DNA from: an uncultured Chryseobacterium sp.
Lineage (GTDB): Bacteria > Bacteroidota > Bacteroidia > Flavobacteriales > Weeksellaceae
NCBI GenBank assembly: GCA_913774355.1
Contig: CAJYGB010000006.1
Span: forward strand, 62,001 to 126,000
Reading direction: 5' to 3'
DNA length: 64,000 nt
The position numbers and the translations under genes were made by a program. Positions 51,767 to 60,801 of this stretch are shown here, in pieces. Numbering within the stretch: the first letter of the stretch is position 1; the number at the start of each line of letters is the position of its first letter. Under the pieces are notes generated by a model. It saw nothing but the letters and a program-made list of their open reading frames with translations, searched no databases and was not told where the DNA came from.

Positions 51767-53230
51767 TTAAGAATAAAATTGGATCAAATTTTCATAAGCT
51801 GTCCCCATGTCATGATGATCGATTTCGTACAGTGCTTTTGCAACCGCTCCTTTCAGGCCTTCTACTTGGGTAAGGTCGGTATCCCAGAAGCTTTTTTCAC
51901 TTAAAGCCAGTTCTGCAACCATGTGGTAATCCTCGTTCGACCAGATCTCCCGGAACCGGTTGATGATTGTCTCTTCATCATTTAAAGGTAAGGATTTATC
52001 CCCGAAATTTCCCTGGTAAAACCGGATCAGACAGGCCAGGGAAAAAGTAAGGTTTAACGGTAATCTGTTATTTATTTCAACATACTGCAACAGGCTTGGC
52101 AGCACCCTAACTTTGAATTTGGAAACAAAATACAGAGCAATACTTGCCAGCTGATGTTTGATGAAAGGATTCCTGAAACGGTCGAATACCTCTTCCGCAA
52201 AATCTTTCAGTTCAGTCTCATCCAGGCCTAAAGTGGGATTGACTTCATTAAAAATAGCATCGTTTAAAAATGTTCCTGTAAACGGATGATCCATCGCTTC
52301 TTTTACGGTTTCCAGTCCAGTTAAAATCGCAGGGGCAAGCATCAGGGTATGGCCGCCGTTCAGGATTCTCACTTTTCTCAGGCGGTACGGCCGGATGTCA
52401 TCTACCACCAGGATCTGTTCGTTGATTTTATGGAAAGGAATGCGTTCTTTTAAATCTCCCGCTTCCTGAATGACAAACAGCAGGAAAGCTTCGGAAACCA
52501 CCACCATCGGATCTTCATAACCGAGCCGGTCTTCATAGGACGAAACGTCATCTTTGGGATATCCCGGAACAATCCGGTCTACCAGTGTATTGTGGAAATA
52601 ATTGTATTGATTGATCCATTCCGTAAATTCATTTTCCAGATTCCAGAGCCGGGCATATCTGATAATCATCTCTCTCAAAGCAAAAGCATTGTCTTCGATC
52701 AGCTCACACGGAATGATCCGTACCCCTTTATCGGCTGCCCCTTTGAAATGCCTGAATCGTTCATGCAGCAGAACGGTCAGTTTCGCAGGAAAATTCCGGT
52801 GCGGACCCTGGTAAGAAGTTTCGGTTTTGTCGTAAGCGATTCCTGTTTCCGTGGTATTCGAAAAGATAAATTCCAGTTCTTCTTCTTTCGCCAGTGCCAG
52901 AAACTCCTCATAATCCGCATAAGGGTTTACCGACTTCTGAATGGCGGAAACGATCTGTTTTTCATCGATCAGTTCACCTTTTTTGATCCCTCTGGTAAAA
53001 AGCGTATACAGGTTGTACTGCGCTTCCAGTTTATGAACCGAGCCGTTGGGTGTCGGCTGTACATTGACGATTCCTGCATTGAAACCGGCTTCCTTATTCA
53101 TCTTATCGATGATATAATCGGTAAATCCGCGCATGAAATTTCCTCCGCCGAACTGTACGATTTTAATGGGTAGTTTGTTATTTTGACCGACTGTTTCACG
53201 GTTTAGTTTCTGTTTTGTCTGATTTTCCAT
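51767..53230 (-). CDS. uxaB: tagaturonate reductase
   Basis: The 487-residue protein belongs to the long-chain mannitol dehydrogenase family. It has an N-terminal NAD motif, KIVQFGGGNFMRGFTDYII, the middle block EAFLLFVIQEAGDL and KVRILNGGHTLMLAPAILTG with the catalytic Lys/Asn/His set. It reduces D-tagaturonate to D-altronate using NADH. Context with uxaA and exuT favours tagaturonate over fructuronate reduction, which has its own SDR in the xylan locus. Confidence 0.92.
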   Translation of the reverse strand: MENQTKQKLNRETVGQNNKLPIKIVQFGGGNFMRGFTDYIIDKMNKEAGFNAGIVNVQPTPNGSVHKLEAQYNLYTLFTRGIKKGELIDEKQIVSAIQKSVNPYADYEEFLALAKEEELEFIFSNTTETGIAYDKTETSYQGPHRNFPAKLTVLLHERFRHFKGAADKGVRIIPCELIEDNAFALREMIIRYARLWNLENEFTEWINQYNYFHNTLVDRIVPGYPKDDVSSYEDRLGYEDPMVVVSEAFLLFVIQEAGDLKERIPFHKINEQILVVDDIRPYRLRKVRILNGGHTLMLAPAILTGLETVKEAMDHPFTGTFLNDAIFNEVNPTLGLDETELKDFAEEVFDRFRNPFIKHQLASIALYFVSKFKVRVLPSLLQYVEINNRLPLNLTFSLACLIRFYQGNFGDKSLPLNDEETIINRFREIWSNEDYHMVAELALSEKSFWDTDLTQVEGLKGAVAKALYEIDHHDMGTAYENLIQFYS

Positions 53231-53317
53231 CTTTATTGTTTAACGCAAGGTGCGTGAGGATTTTTATTACTAAATGTTTCTTAATTTCATTAAAGCTTCC
53301 ACTCAAAACTTTTACCC

Positions 53318-53350
53318 AAACCTTCAAGGTTTTTGAAACCCTGAAGGTTT
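53318..53350. repeat. AAACCTTCA/TGAAGGTTT hairpin
   Basis: A 9-bp inverted repeat with a 15-base loop lies just past the exuT stop and 88 bp before uxaB. A nested AACCTTCAAGGTT hairpin is present. It lacks a good T-run, so it may be a REP-type repeat or a weak terminator that lowers expression of uxaBA. Confidence 0.4.
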
Positions 53351-53359
53351 AATGTTTGT

Positions 53360-54886
53360 TTATTTAATCTCCTTATACTTCGGCACCAGCGTTTTCATCA
53401 CGCCCCAGGCGATCAGGTAAGCCACGGCGCCGATGGAGAAAATAATCATGTAGCCTTTGTCGATCCCGTCGACTACCACAGCTCCTGATTTCTTCAGGTC
53501 CTCGAAAAAACCGTCCGGAAGCCTTTCATTGATGTACTGCGGGTATTTTTCCAATAGCGGCACACCGTTGACCGTAGACCAGGCTTTGTGGGCATGGTCG
53601 AAGAGTACCCCTGAGGATTTGTTGATGATAAACGAGCCGATCCCGCCGGCCATGCCGCCGATTCCGGTGATGGTGGCAATCGCTTTTTTAGGGAACATAT
53701 CGCCCACCGTGGAGAAGATGTTTGCCGACCAGGCCTGGTGCGCCGCTCCGGCAATCCCGATGATCAGAACCGGGATCCAGTAGGTAATCGAGCCTAAAGG
53801 CTGGGCAAGTAAGGCCAGGAGAGGGAAAAAAGCAAAGATGAGCATCGCTTTCATCCGTCCCGAATACGCGTTCATCCCCTTTTTCTCCACAAAGTATTTC
53901 GGAAGCCAACCCCCGATAATCGAAAGCAGGGTAATCACATACAAAACAAATAAAGGGAAAGCACTCTGCGTGGAATCCATCTGGTAAACTGAACTCAGGT
54001 AAGCCGGGGTCCAGAACAGGAAGAACCACCACACCCCGTCGGTCATGAATTTCCCGAAGGCAAAGGCCCAGGTCTGGCGGTAGCTGAAGCATTCCCTGTA
54101 AGAGAATTTTCTTTCCGGAACTGCAGTTTGTTCAGCAGGGATTTCGGCGTGGTCCTGGTTGATGTAGCTCAGTTCATGCTCGTTGACCTTATGATGCTCA
54201 TGCGGTTTCTTGTAGTAAAATACCCAAAGCCCCATCCACAGAAAACCTAAAGCCCCGATGATGATAAAGGCCCACTCCCAGCCCATCGCCCTGGCAATAA
54301 AAGGAATGGTAACCGGCGCGGCCAAGGCCCCCACCGTTGCACCCGCATTCCAGATGCTGGTGGAAAAGGCGCGGTCTTTCTTGGGGAAATATTCCGCCGT
54401 GGTTTTGATCGCCGCCGGGAAGTTCCCCGCTTCACCGATGGCCAGGACAAACCTTGCAAATACAAATAACGTCACGCTGGTGCTGATGATGGCCGAGGTG
54501 TCGGACACTTTTGTGATCAGCTCCTTGGATCCCCGGAATCCGACCAGCCAGTTTCCGGTAAGGATCCCCGAAGTGGCCACCCCGCAGAAGGCGTGCAGAA
54601 CCGCACCCACCGACCAGATCGCAATGGCCCATAGAAAGCCTTTTCTGGTATCCATCCAGTCGACGAACTTCCCTGCAAAAAGCATCCCCACGGCATAGAA
54701 AATGGAAAACAGGGCGGTGATATTCCCATAATCGCTGTTGTTCCAGTGGAATTCCGGGGCGATAAAATCCTTCCAGGTCAGAGACAGCACCTGGCGGTCC
54801 AGGTAATTGATCGTAGTGGCTACAAACAGCAGCACGCAGATGGTCCACCGGAAGCTGCTCGGTTTAAGAGAGTTAACTGAACCCAT
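53360..54886 (-). CDS. exuT: hexuronate MFS transporter
   Basis: The 508-residue protein has about twelve membrane helices and the anion:cation symporter (ExuT/GudP) pattern: ATTINYLDRQVLSLTW in helix 1, GKFVDWMDTRKGFLWA between helices 2 and 3, and RFVLAIGEAGNFPAAIKTTAEYFPKKDRA in helix 4. It probably brings galacturonate and glucuronate across the inner membrane with protons. It is longer than the E. coli protein, with an extended central loop and an insertion near the C-terminal helices. It lies between kdgA and uxaB. Confidence 0.92.
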   Translation of the reverse strand: MGSVNSLKPSSFRWTICVLLFVATTINYLDRQVLSLTWKDFIAPEFHWNNSDYGNITALFSIFYAVGMLFAGKFVDWMDTRKGFLWAIAIWSVGAVLHAFCGVATSGILTGNWLVGFRGSKELITKVSDTSAIISTSVTLFVFARFVLAIGEAGNFPAAIKTTAEYFPKKDRAFSTSIWNAGATVGALAAPVTIPFIARAMGWEWAFIIIGALGFLWMGLWVFYYKKPHEHHKVNEHELSYINQDHAEIPAEQTAVPERKFSYRECFSYRQTWAFAFGKFMTDGVWWFFLFWTPAYLSSVYQMDSTQSAFPLFVLYVITLLSIIGGWLPKYFVEKKGMNAYSGRMKAMLIFAFFPLLALLAQPLGSITYWIPVLIIGIAGAAHQAWSANIFSTVGDMFPKKAIATITGIGGMAGGIGSFIINKSSGVLFDHAHKAWSTVNGVPLLEKYPQYINERLPDGFFEDLKKSGAVVVDGIDKGYMIIFSIGAVAYLIAWGVMKTLVPKYKEIK

Positions 54887-55243
54887 ACTTTATTTTAGAA
54901 TTTAGTTAGTTTTTGTTTTTTGCTATTCTTGTTTAATGCAAAGCCTGTAAAGATTTTTCTTTTTTGATATGCATTAAGCCGTCCCTTCGGGACTTTTTAT
55001 TTGCTTGCATTTTTTATCATTATTTATCTGCATATCTCTGATATACGAACAGATTTATTGATTATCATTAGCGTCGGGCTTTAGCCCGATGGCATTATTG
55101 CGGATTTAGGATCCGGCTTCAGCCGAAATTTACCGTACGTTTCGGCTAAGGCCAGCCCTTTGTATCATCATGTAAATAGATAAAGTTCCATTCTATTAAT
55201 ACCATTTATCTTTATATTGACATCCAACCATCTTTAAATCAAA
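54887..55243. repeat. repeat-filled spacer between exuT and kdgA
   Basis: The 357-bp gap contains an AATGCAAAGCCTGTAAAGAT element near 54935, an AAGCCGTCCCTTCGGGACTT hairpin at 54976-54995, and GGCTTTAGCC and GGCTTCAGCC hairpins near 55078-55130. No gene is supported. Confidence 0.6.
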
Positions 55244-55906
55244 TTAATCTTTTAACTCCCGGATCATTTCAAGGACTTTCCGGGTTTCTTTCTCCATCGT
55301 TCCGTAATCTTTTGCCTGCATCAGTTCTTTGCTGATGAGCTTGCTGCCCATCCCGACGGCTGATACGCCTGCTTTGAACCAACTTTCGATGCTTTCTTTA
55401 GTGGTATCCACGCCGCCCGTCGGCATAAATTTCAGGTTCGGAAATACGTCTTTGACCGCGCTCATAAATCCTGCTCCCAGAACATTCCCGGGAAATAGTT
55501 TGATAAAAGTCACCCCCGCTTTTTCAGCAGCGATAATTTCCGTGGGCGTCATACAGCCCGGGCTGTAGAGTACATTTTTCGGGATTAAAAAGTCAGCCAC
55601 TTTCGGTACAAAACCAGGGCTGATAAAAAAGTCCGCGCCAACGGCATGGTATTCTTCCGCCTGCTGAAGTGTTTTTATGGTTCCGATACCTAAAAGCATC
55701 TCCGGCATTTCAGCGTTGCGGATTTCTACCATTTTGGTGAAGTTGCCCAATGCCGCTTTGCCCCGGCTGGTATATTCCACCGCGCGGATCCCGGCCCGGT
55801 ACAGGGATCTTAAAATATCTAAGCTGACCGATTCCTCCGCATGGTAGTACAAAGGCAAAACCCCCTGGCTGATGATGGTATCGGTGGTTGATTGAATGGT
55901 TGTCAT
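55244..55906 (-). CDS. kdgA: KDPG/KDG aldolase
   Basis: The 220-residue protein is a class I aldolase of the Eda family: Glu44 in AVEYTSRGKAAL, the GIGTIK motif, SPGFVPKV, SPGCMTPTEI, and the Schiff-base Lys136 in FIKLFPGNVLG. It splits 2-keto-3-deoxy-6-phosphogluconate into pyruvate and glyceraldehyde 3-phosphate, following KdgK. Its neighbours are kdgK and exuT, each separated by repeat-filled gaps. Confidence 0.94.
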   Translation of the reverse strand: MTTIQSTTDTIISQGVLPLYYHAEESVSLDILRSLYRAGIRAVEYTSRGKAALGNFTKMVEIRNAEMPEMLLGIGTIKTLQQAEEYHAVGADFFISPGFVPKVADFLIPKNVLYSPGCMTPTEIIAAEKAGVTFIKLFPGNVLGAGFMSAVKDVFPNLKFMPTGGVDTTKESIESWFKAGVSAVGMGSKLISKELMQAKDYGTMEKETRKVLEMIRELKD

Positions 55907-56341
55907 TTTTAATTTTTATTTTATAATCCTGGTTTTTAACGCAGAGTCCGCAAAGTTTTCTTTTACTACTAACTGCTTTTAAGTTCGCGGCGGATAGGAT
56001 TGCATCCTATCCTTTAAAAAAGCCGTCCCTTTGGGAATTTAAAAACTTTCAAGGCTTTCCTGAGCACGAAGCACACCAAGTTTTTTATTTACTACTAAAT
56101 GTTGATAAGGTTCACAAAGCCGCTCTGCTTATAAAAGCTCGCAAAGCTTTCTACTAACTGTAAAATTCACTAAACTACATTGACAAGTTTAGCATATACT
56201 ACTGATTATAAAAACTCGCAAAACCTATTTTACACTTCCCTTCGTTTCAAAATTTTAGTTAAAAGCAAGTTGACATTACTATCTGATCGCGACTGATCGC
56301 AAACCGCCATCCGCAAATTGCCAAAAGCCGGCAGCTATCCG
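55907..56341. repeat. repeat-filled spacer between kdgA and kdgK
   Basis: This 435-bp gap has an AACGCAGAGTCCGCAAAG element at 55938-55955, followed by a perfect GGATAGGAT-TGC-ATCCTATCC hairpin (55992-56012) and an AAGCCGTCCCTTTGGGAA hairpin at 56020-56036. Partial GCAAAGC/ACTACTAA echoes continue to about 56160. No gene is supported. Confidence 0.6.
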
Positions 56342-57346
56342 CTACCGCTTTATTCTTCCCCCGGAATCCCCGTTCATTACTTCCAGGATGTCTTCCACGC
56401 TGCTGTAATTGATGTCGCCTAATATCGTGTGCTTGACCGCGCAGGCGGCGTTGGCAAAATGAAGTGCTTTTTCATCATCGAAATGCTGCAAACCGTAAAT
56501 GAGGCCTGCCGCAAAGGCATCCCCCGTCCCGATCCGGTCGACCACGGGATTTACTTCCAGAAATCCGGTTTCAAAATAGTTTCCATCTGCCAAAGCCCTG
56601 CCCTGCGTCTGCTGCGAGCTGGCCGTTACCCCGATCCTGATTTTATCGAAAATCTTATGGATGGAAGGAATTTGCCGCTTCAATTCATTACAGGCTTTAA
56701 GGAAACCTTCTTGATCCGATGGAAAATTTGTTCCCAGAATTTCATTGATCTCATTCACCCCACCGATGAAGATGGTGGAATACCCCACCAGTTCCTTCAA
56801 CACCTCTTTCCCGCTCTTGCCGTATTTCCAGAGGTTGGAACGGTAGGCCGGATCGGCGGTTATTTCGATTCCCATGGCGCGGGCCGTTTTCAGTCCTTCT
56901 TTTAAGCTCTCGTAAGCGGCCTCTGAAATACCCGGACTGATGCCCGTCCAGTGGAAATAGCTGCAGTCTTCGAGCGCCTTTTTCCAGTCGGTCTTACCGG
57001 ACTGAATGTTGGCAAAGGAGCCGTTGAGCCGGTTGTACGCAATCCGGCTGGCGCGCACCGATGCGCCTACTTCCAGGAAATATAATCCTAAAGGATGTTC
57101 GTTTCTGGTGATGAAAGAAGCATCGATCCCGAAGCTTTTCACAAAAGCCAAAGCCGATTCCCCCACAAAATCATCCGAAACGCAGCTCACATGCTTGACC
57201 CCGCAACCCATCGTTGCCAGGGAAGCCGCCACGTTGAGCTCCGTCCCGCCAAAGAAAAATTCCAGCGCATGGCTCTGCTTCATCATCCGGTGGCCGGGCG
57301 GCGAAAGGCGAAGGATGATTTCTCCGAAAGTAAGTATTTTGTTCAT
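56342..57346 (-). CDS. kdgK: 2-keto-3-deoxygluconate kinase
   Basis: From ATG 57346 (MNKILTFGEIILRLSPPG) the PfkB-family kinase has 334 residues. Marks are GGTELNVAASLATMG near the start and the ATP/anion-hole signature RIGTGDAFAAGLIYG near residue 280. It phosphorylates KDG to KDPG. An in-frame ATG 16 codons further upstream gives a repeat-derived extension and is unlikely to be used. The gene follows uxaC and precedes kdgA, the next enzyme. Confidence 0.93.
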   Translation of the reverse strand: MNKILTFGEIILRLSPPGHRMMKQSHALEFFFGGTELNVAASLATMGCGVKHVSCVSDDFVGESALAFVKSFGIDASFITRNEHPLGLYFLEVGASVRASRIAYNRLNGSFANIQSGKTDWKKALEDCSYFHWTGISPGISEAAYESLKEGLKTARAMGIEITADPAYRSNLWKYGKSGKEVLKELVGYSTIFIGGVNEINEILGTNFPSDQEGFLKACNELKRQIPSIHKIFDKIRIGVTASSQQTQGRALADGNYFETGFLEVNPVVDRIGTGDAFAAGLIYGLQHFDDEKALHFANAACAVKHTILGDINYSSVEDILEVMNGDSGGRIKR

Positions 57347-57379
57347 AACTTTTAATTTGTTTGGCTGCTGCTGTTTTGA

Positions 57380-57440
57380 ACGCAAAGTCCGCAAAGATTT
57401 TTGTGACTACTAACTGTTTTTAAGTTCGCAAAGCCGTTCT
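57380..57440. repeat. AACGCAAAGTCCGCAAAG element upstream of kdgK
   Basis: The element starts 34 bp upstream of the kdgK ATG and reads AACGCAAAGTCCGCAAAG followed by ACTACTAACTG and TTCGCAAAGC. Related sequence occurs in the same position relative to kdgA, exuT, uxaB and the GH43 gene ending at 7781. The segment shows no coding potential. Confidence 0.65.
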
Positions 57441-57484
57441 ACTCAGCCAAGATCACAAAGACTTTAAGCAGAACAGTTTATGTC

Positions 57485-57616
57485 ATTGAACCATTAAGAA
57501 GAATGAAGGTATTAAGATAAGATTAAGGAAAAATCAAAGATTTTATTTAGCGGCATGCTTAAAACAAAGTTCTTCTTAATTTCCCTAAACCTCTTCACAA
57601 ACCTTAATGGTTCAAT
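57485..57616. mobile_element. 132-bp element with 14-bp terminal inverted repeats
   Basis: ATTGAACCATTAAG at 57485-57498 is inverted exactly as CTTAATGGTTCAAT at 57603-57616. The interior is AT-rich with no protein. It lies in the gap between uxaC and kdgK and looks like a miniature inverted-repeat element. No flanking duplication is clear. Confidence 0.5.
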
Positions 57617-57695
57617 TACTCTATCACAAATCAAGCGAAGCATTCAGACTAAAAAATCTCCGTCATCTGTAAAATCTGCTTGGGATATTATTTAT

Positions 57696-59093
57696 TTAAA
57701 AATCAAAATAATTCTTCGCGTTGTGGTAACAGATATCGGAGATGATTTTCCCGATGTGCTCGATGTCTTCCGGCAGCTCGCCTTTTTTGATCTCTTCCCC
57801 GAACAGGTTGCATAAGACCCTTCTGAAATATTCGTGTCTCGGGAAGGAAAGGAAGCTCCTGGAATCCGTCAGCATCCCGACAAAACAGCTGATCAGCCCC
57901 ATATTGGAAAGGGCGTTCATCTGTTTGATCATCCCGTCTTTCTGGTCCAGAAACCACCACCCGGAACCGAACTGCACTTTTCCTTTGATGCTCCCGTCGT
58001 TAAAGTTCCCGATCATGGTCGCGAAGATTTCGTTGTCGGCAGGATTTAAATTGTATAAAATCGTTTTGGTGAGTTTATCTTTTCCGTCCAGGGCATTCAG
58101 TAATTTGGACAGGGTCTCTGCCTGGACGAAATCTCCGATGGAATCCCAGCCGGTATCCGGTCCTAAAAGATGAAGCATCCTGTGGTTGTTGTTTCTTAAA
58201 GCGCCCAGGTGGAACTGCTGTACCCAGCCGAACCGGTGATACGTTTCGCCCAGGAAAAGTAAAATCGCCGTCTTGAACTGGTTCACCTGCTTCTCAGCAA
58301 TGACTTTTCCCGCCAGTTTATCCGCGAAGATGGCATTCACCTCAGCTTCTGAAGCTTCCTCAAAAGAGATATTGTTCAGTCCGTGGTCGCACAAACGGCA
58401 GCCGTTTTCATGGAAATATTCTATCCTTTTTAAAAGGGCGTCGCAAAGCGATTGGTACGAACGGATCTCAATACCGGCCGATTCGCCCAGTTTTGAAATA
58501 TAATCCGCAAAGTTGTGGTTCTCGATCAGGATCGCTTTGTCCGGACGGAAGGCGGTGGTCACTTTAACCTTCCACCCGCTTTTGGAAAGGTCCTGGTGGT
58601 AATTCAAGGTATCCAGCGGATCTTCCGTGGTGCAGAGCGATTCCACGTTCATTAGCTCCAGAAGGCCCCGGGTGGATTTTTCCGGGGTCTGCAGCTGGGC
58701 GGTAATGTTTTCGTAAATCTCCGAAGCGTTGTTCTCACTCAGTAGCTCATCGATCCCGAAATACCTCTTTAATTCCAGGTGCGTCCAGTGGTAAAGCGGA
58801 TTTCTTAATGTGTAAGGCACCGTTTTGGCCCAGGCTTCAAACTTCTCCTTATCGGAAGAATCCCCGGTGATGAATTTTTCGTTGATGCCCAAAGTACGCA
58901 TCGCACGCCATTTGTAATGGTCCCCGGCAATCCACACCTTCGAGATATTCTCAAAGACTGTATCCTCCGCCATATCCTTCGGGATCAGGTGGTTGTGGTA
59001 ATCGATGATCGGCTGCTTTTCAGCGTAATTGAAGTACAGCTCCTCCGCAAAGGAGTTGTGCAATAAAAAACTATCGGTGATAAATGATTTCAT
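57696..59093 (-). CDS. uxaC: uronate isomerase
   Basis: From ATG 59093 (MKSFITDSFLLHNSFAEELY) the protein has 465 residues and carries the UxaC pattern: IIDYHNHLIPKDMAED with metal-ligand His, HWTHLELKRYFGI, TTEDPLDTL, FLGETYHRFGWVQQFHLGALRNNN and LGPDTGWDSIGDF. It converts glucuronate to fructuronate and galacturonate to tagaturonate. An upstream ATG at 59117 overlaps the kduD stop as ATGAATAA, but the 8-residue extension is not family-like. This single gene serves both sugar loci. Confidence 0.94.
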   Translation of the reverse strand: MKSFITDSFLLHNSFAEELYFNYAEKQPIIDYHNHLIPKDMAEDTVFENISKVWIAGDHYKWRAMRTLGINEKFITGDSSDKEKFEAWAKTVPYTLRNPLYHWTHLELKRYFGIDELLSENNASEIYENITAQLQTPEKSTRGLLELMNVESLCTTEDPLDTLNYHQDLSKSGWKVKVTTAFRPDKAILIENHNFADYISKLGESAGIEIRSYQSLCDALLKRIEYFHENGCRLCDHGLNNISFEEASEAEVNAIFADKLAGKVIAEKQVNQFKTAILLFLGETYHRFGWVQQFHLGALRNNNHRMLHLLGPDTGWDSIGDFVQAETLSKLLNALDGKDKLTKTILYNLNPADNEIFATMIGNFNDGSIKGKVQFGSGWWFLDQKDGMIKQMNALSNMGLISCFVGMLTDSRSFLSFPRHEYFRRVLCNLFGEEIKKGELPEDIEHIGKIISDICYHNAKNYFDF

Positions 59094-59109
59094 TGGTAAG
59101 GTTAAAGGG

Positions 59110-59892
59110 TTATTCATTCGCAGGTTTCCCGATGGTGGCCAGGATTCCGCCGTCTACATAAATAATCTGTCCGTTGATGAACCGGCTGGCGTCCGAAGCC
59201 AGGAAAATTGCGGTTCCGGCAAGGTCTTCCGGGTTGCCCCATCTTCCTTCCGGGGTACGGCTGATGATAAATTCGTTGAAAGGGTTTCCGTCTACGCGGA
59301 TCGGTTCGGTCTGTGAAGTGGCAAAATAACCGGGGCCGATTCCGTTTACTTGGATGTTGTGTCTTGCCCATTCGGTGGCCAGGTTTTTGGTCAGCATTTT
59401 CAGTCCGCCCTTTGCCGAAGCATAGGCCACTACGTTGTCGCGGCCGAGTTCGCTCATCATGGAGCAGATGTTGATGATCTTTCCGGATTTCCTTTTGATC
59501 ATGTATTTTCCCACGAGTTTAGACATAATAAAAGGCCCGGTAAGATCGACGTCGATCACTTTCCTGAAATCTTCTATTTCCATATCAATGGCAGGAATTC
59601 TCTTGATGATCCCGGCATTGTTCACCAGGATATCTATTTTTCCGTGGGTCGCTTCCATCAGAGCTACTTTCTGGGTAGCTTCCCGTTCATCGGTCACATC
59701 AAAAATGTATCCGGTAGCCTGATAACCTTTGGAACGGTAATACTCCAGTGCTTCTTCCAGTTTTGAAGGCGTTGTGCTCGTTATGGCCAGTTCGGCTCCA
59801 GCCGCAGCAAGGCCTTCTGCCATAGCCATTCCCAATCCGTGGGTTCCGCCGGTAACAACGGCGACTTTCCCGGATAAATCGAATAAATTCAT
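59110..59892 (-). CDS. kduD: 2-dehydro-3-deoxy-D-gluconate 5-dehydrogenase
   Basis: The 260-residue SDR has TGGTHGLGMAMAEGL at the nucleotide site, LVNNAGII, and catalytic Ser with Tyr-x3-Lys in CSMMSELGRDNVVAYASAKGG. It interconverts 2,5-diketo-3-deoxygluconate and KDG with NAD(H), the last step that brings unsaturated pectin oligomers into the KDG route. It lies 7 bp after kduI, its pathway partner. Confidence 0.93.
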   Translation of the reverse strand: MNLFDLSGKVAVVTGGTHGLGMAMAEGLAAAGAELAITSTTPSKLEEALEYYRSKGYQATGYIFDVTDEREATQKVALMEATHGKIDILVNNAGIIKRIPAIDMEIEDFRKVIDVDLTGPFIMSKLVGKYMIKRKSGKIINICSMMSELGRDNVVAYASAKGGLKMLTKNLATEWARHNIQVNGIGPGYFATSQTEPIRVDGNPFNEFIISRTPEGRWGNPEDLAGTAIFLASDASRFINGQIIYVDGGILATIGKPANE

Positions 59893-59899
59893 GTAAAAG

Positions 59900-60736
59900 T
59901 TACTTTAGTTCGTTTGTTTTCACGGCATCCATATCGCCGTAATCCATATTCTCGCCTGCCATTCCCCAGATGAAAGTGTAACTGGATGTGCCTACGCCAG
60001 AGTGGATCGACCATTCCGGAGACAGCACCGCTTCATTGTTCTTCATAAAGAGATGACGGGTCTCGTGGGGCTGGCCTAGAAAATGGCTCACCGCCTGCCC
60101 TTCTTCCAGATCGAAATAGAAATAGGCTTCCATCCTTCTCGTATGGGTGTGGGACGGCATGGTGTTCCAGACACTTCCTTCGTGCAATTCGGTCATGCCC
60201 ATCTGTAGCTGGCAGGTTTTCAGTACGCTGTTGACGATCAGCTTGTTGATCGTACGCCGGTTGGCATATTTGGTTTCACCCAGTTCTACGACTTCAGCCT
60301 CATTTTTCGTGATCTTCCTTGCAGGATAGGCATGATGTGCCGGCGCCGAATTGAAATAGAACAAAGCCTGTCCTTCGGCGCCGTTTTCAAAAATAACTTC
60401 CTTTGTTCCTTTACCGATGTATAAAGCTTCTTTATGATTCAGTTCGAAAACTTCACCGTCTGCAGTAATTTTTCCGGCGGTTCCTACATTGATGATTCCC
60501 AGCTCCCTCCGGTCCAGGAAATGTTCTGCTTTCAGATCATCTGTCGGTTCAAGCTTTAATGCCGTTTTCACAGGCATGGCTCCTCCGACGATCATTCGGT
60601 CATACATGGAATAGGTTATTTTGATCTGATCTTCATTAAATAAATCATGGATCAGAAACTCCCTTCTCAGGTCTTCAGTGGTATATTTTTTCACATCTTC
60701 CGGATGATGGGCGTAGCGAAATTCTGATTTTGTCAT
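59900..60736 (-). CDS. kduI: 5-dehydro-4-deoxy-D-glucuronate isomerase
   Basis: The 278-residue cupin-type protein shows SEFRYAHHPEDVKKYTTEDLR at the start, YDRMIVGGAMPV, and the zinc-binding MPSHTHTRRMEAYFYF followed by QPHETRHLF. It isomerises 5-keto-4-deoxyuronate made by pectate lyases. It is the first gene of the minus-strand run and has an operator-like palindrome 50 bp upstream. Confidence 0.95.
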   Translation of the reverse strand: MTKSEFRYAHHPEDVKKYTTEDLRREFLIHDLFNEDQIKITYSMYDRMIVGGAMPVKTALKLEPTDDLKAEHFLDRRELGIINVGTAGKITADGEVFELNHKEALYIGKGTKEVIFENGAEGQALFYFNSAPAHHAYPARKITKNEAEVVELGETKYANRRTINKLIVNSVLKTCQLQMGMTELHEGSVWNTMPSHTHTRRMEAYFYFDLEEGQAVSHFLGQPHETRHLFMKNNEAVLSPEWSIHSGVGTSSYTFIWGMAGENMDYGDMDAVKTNELK

Positions 60737-60785
60737 ACTCCTTTACTTCTTTTTTTTCGGTTTTGATAAACCCGGTTCAACATTG

Positions 60786-60801
60786 TGTAATCGATTGCAT
60801 T
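60786..60801. promoter_or_regulatory. LacI-type operator candidate for kduI
   Basis: TGTAATCGATTGCATT is an imperfect palindrome centred on ATCGAT (60790-60795), 50 bp upstream of kduI. It shares AATCGATTGCA with the site at 61472. The CG-centred form is typical for LacI-family regulators. Confidence 0.6.

Noticed and set aside
57555..57815. 86-residue frame over the uxaC 3' end
   Set aside because: It overlaps the MITE-like element and the antisense of uxaC; no independent support.
59094..59117. Upstream ATG for uxaC overlapping the kduD stop
   Set aside because: The extra eight residues are not family-like, and the ATG at 59093 gives the expected UxaC N-terminus; translational coupling through ATGAATAA cannot be fully excluded.
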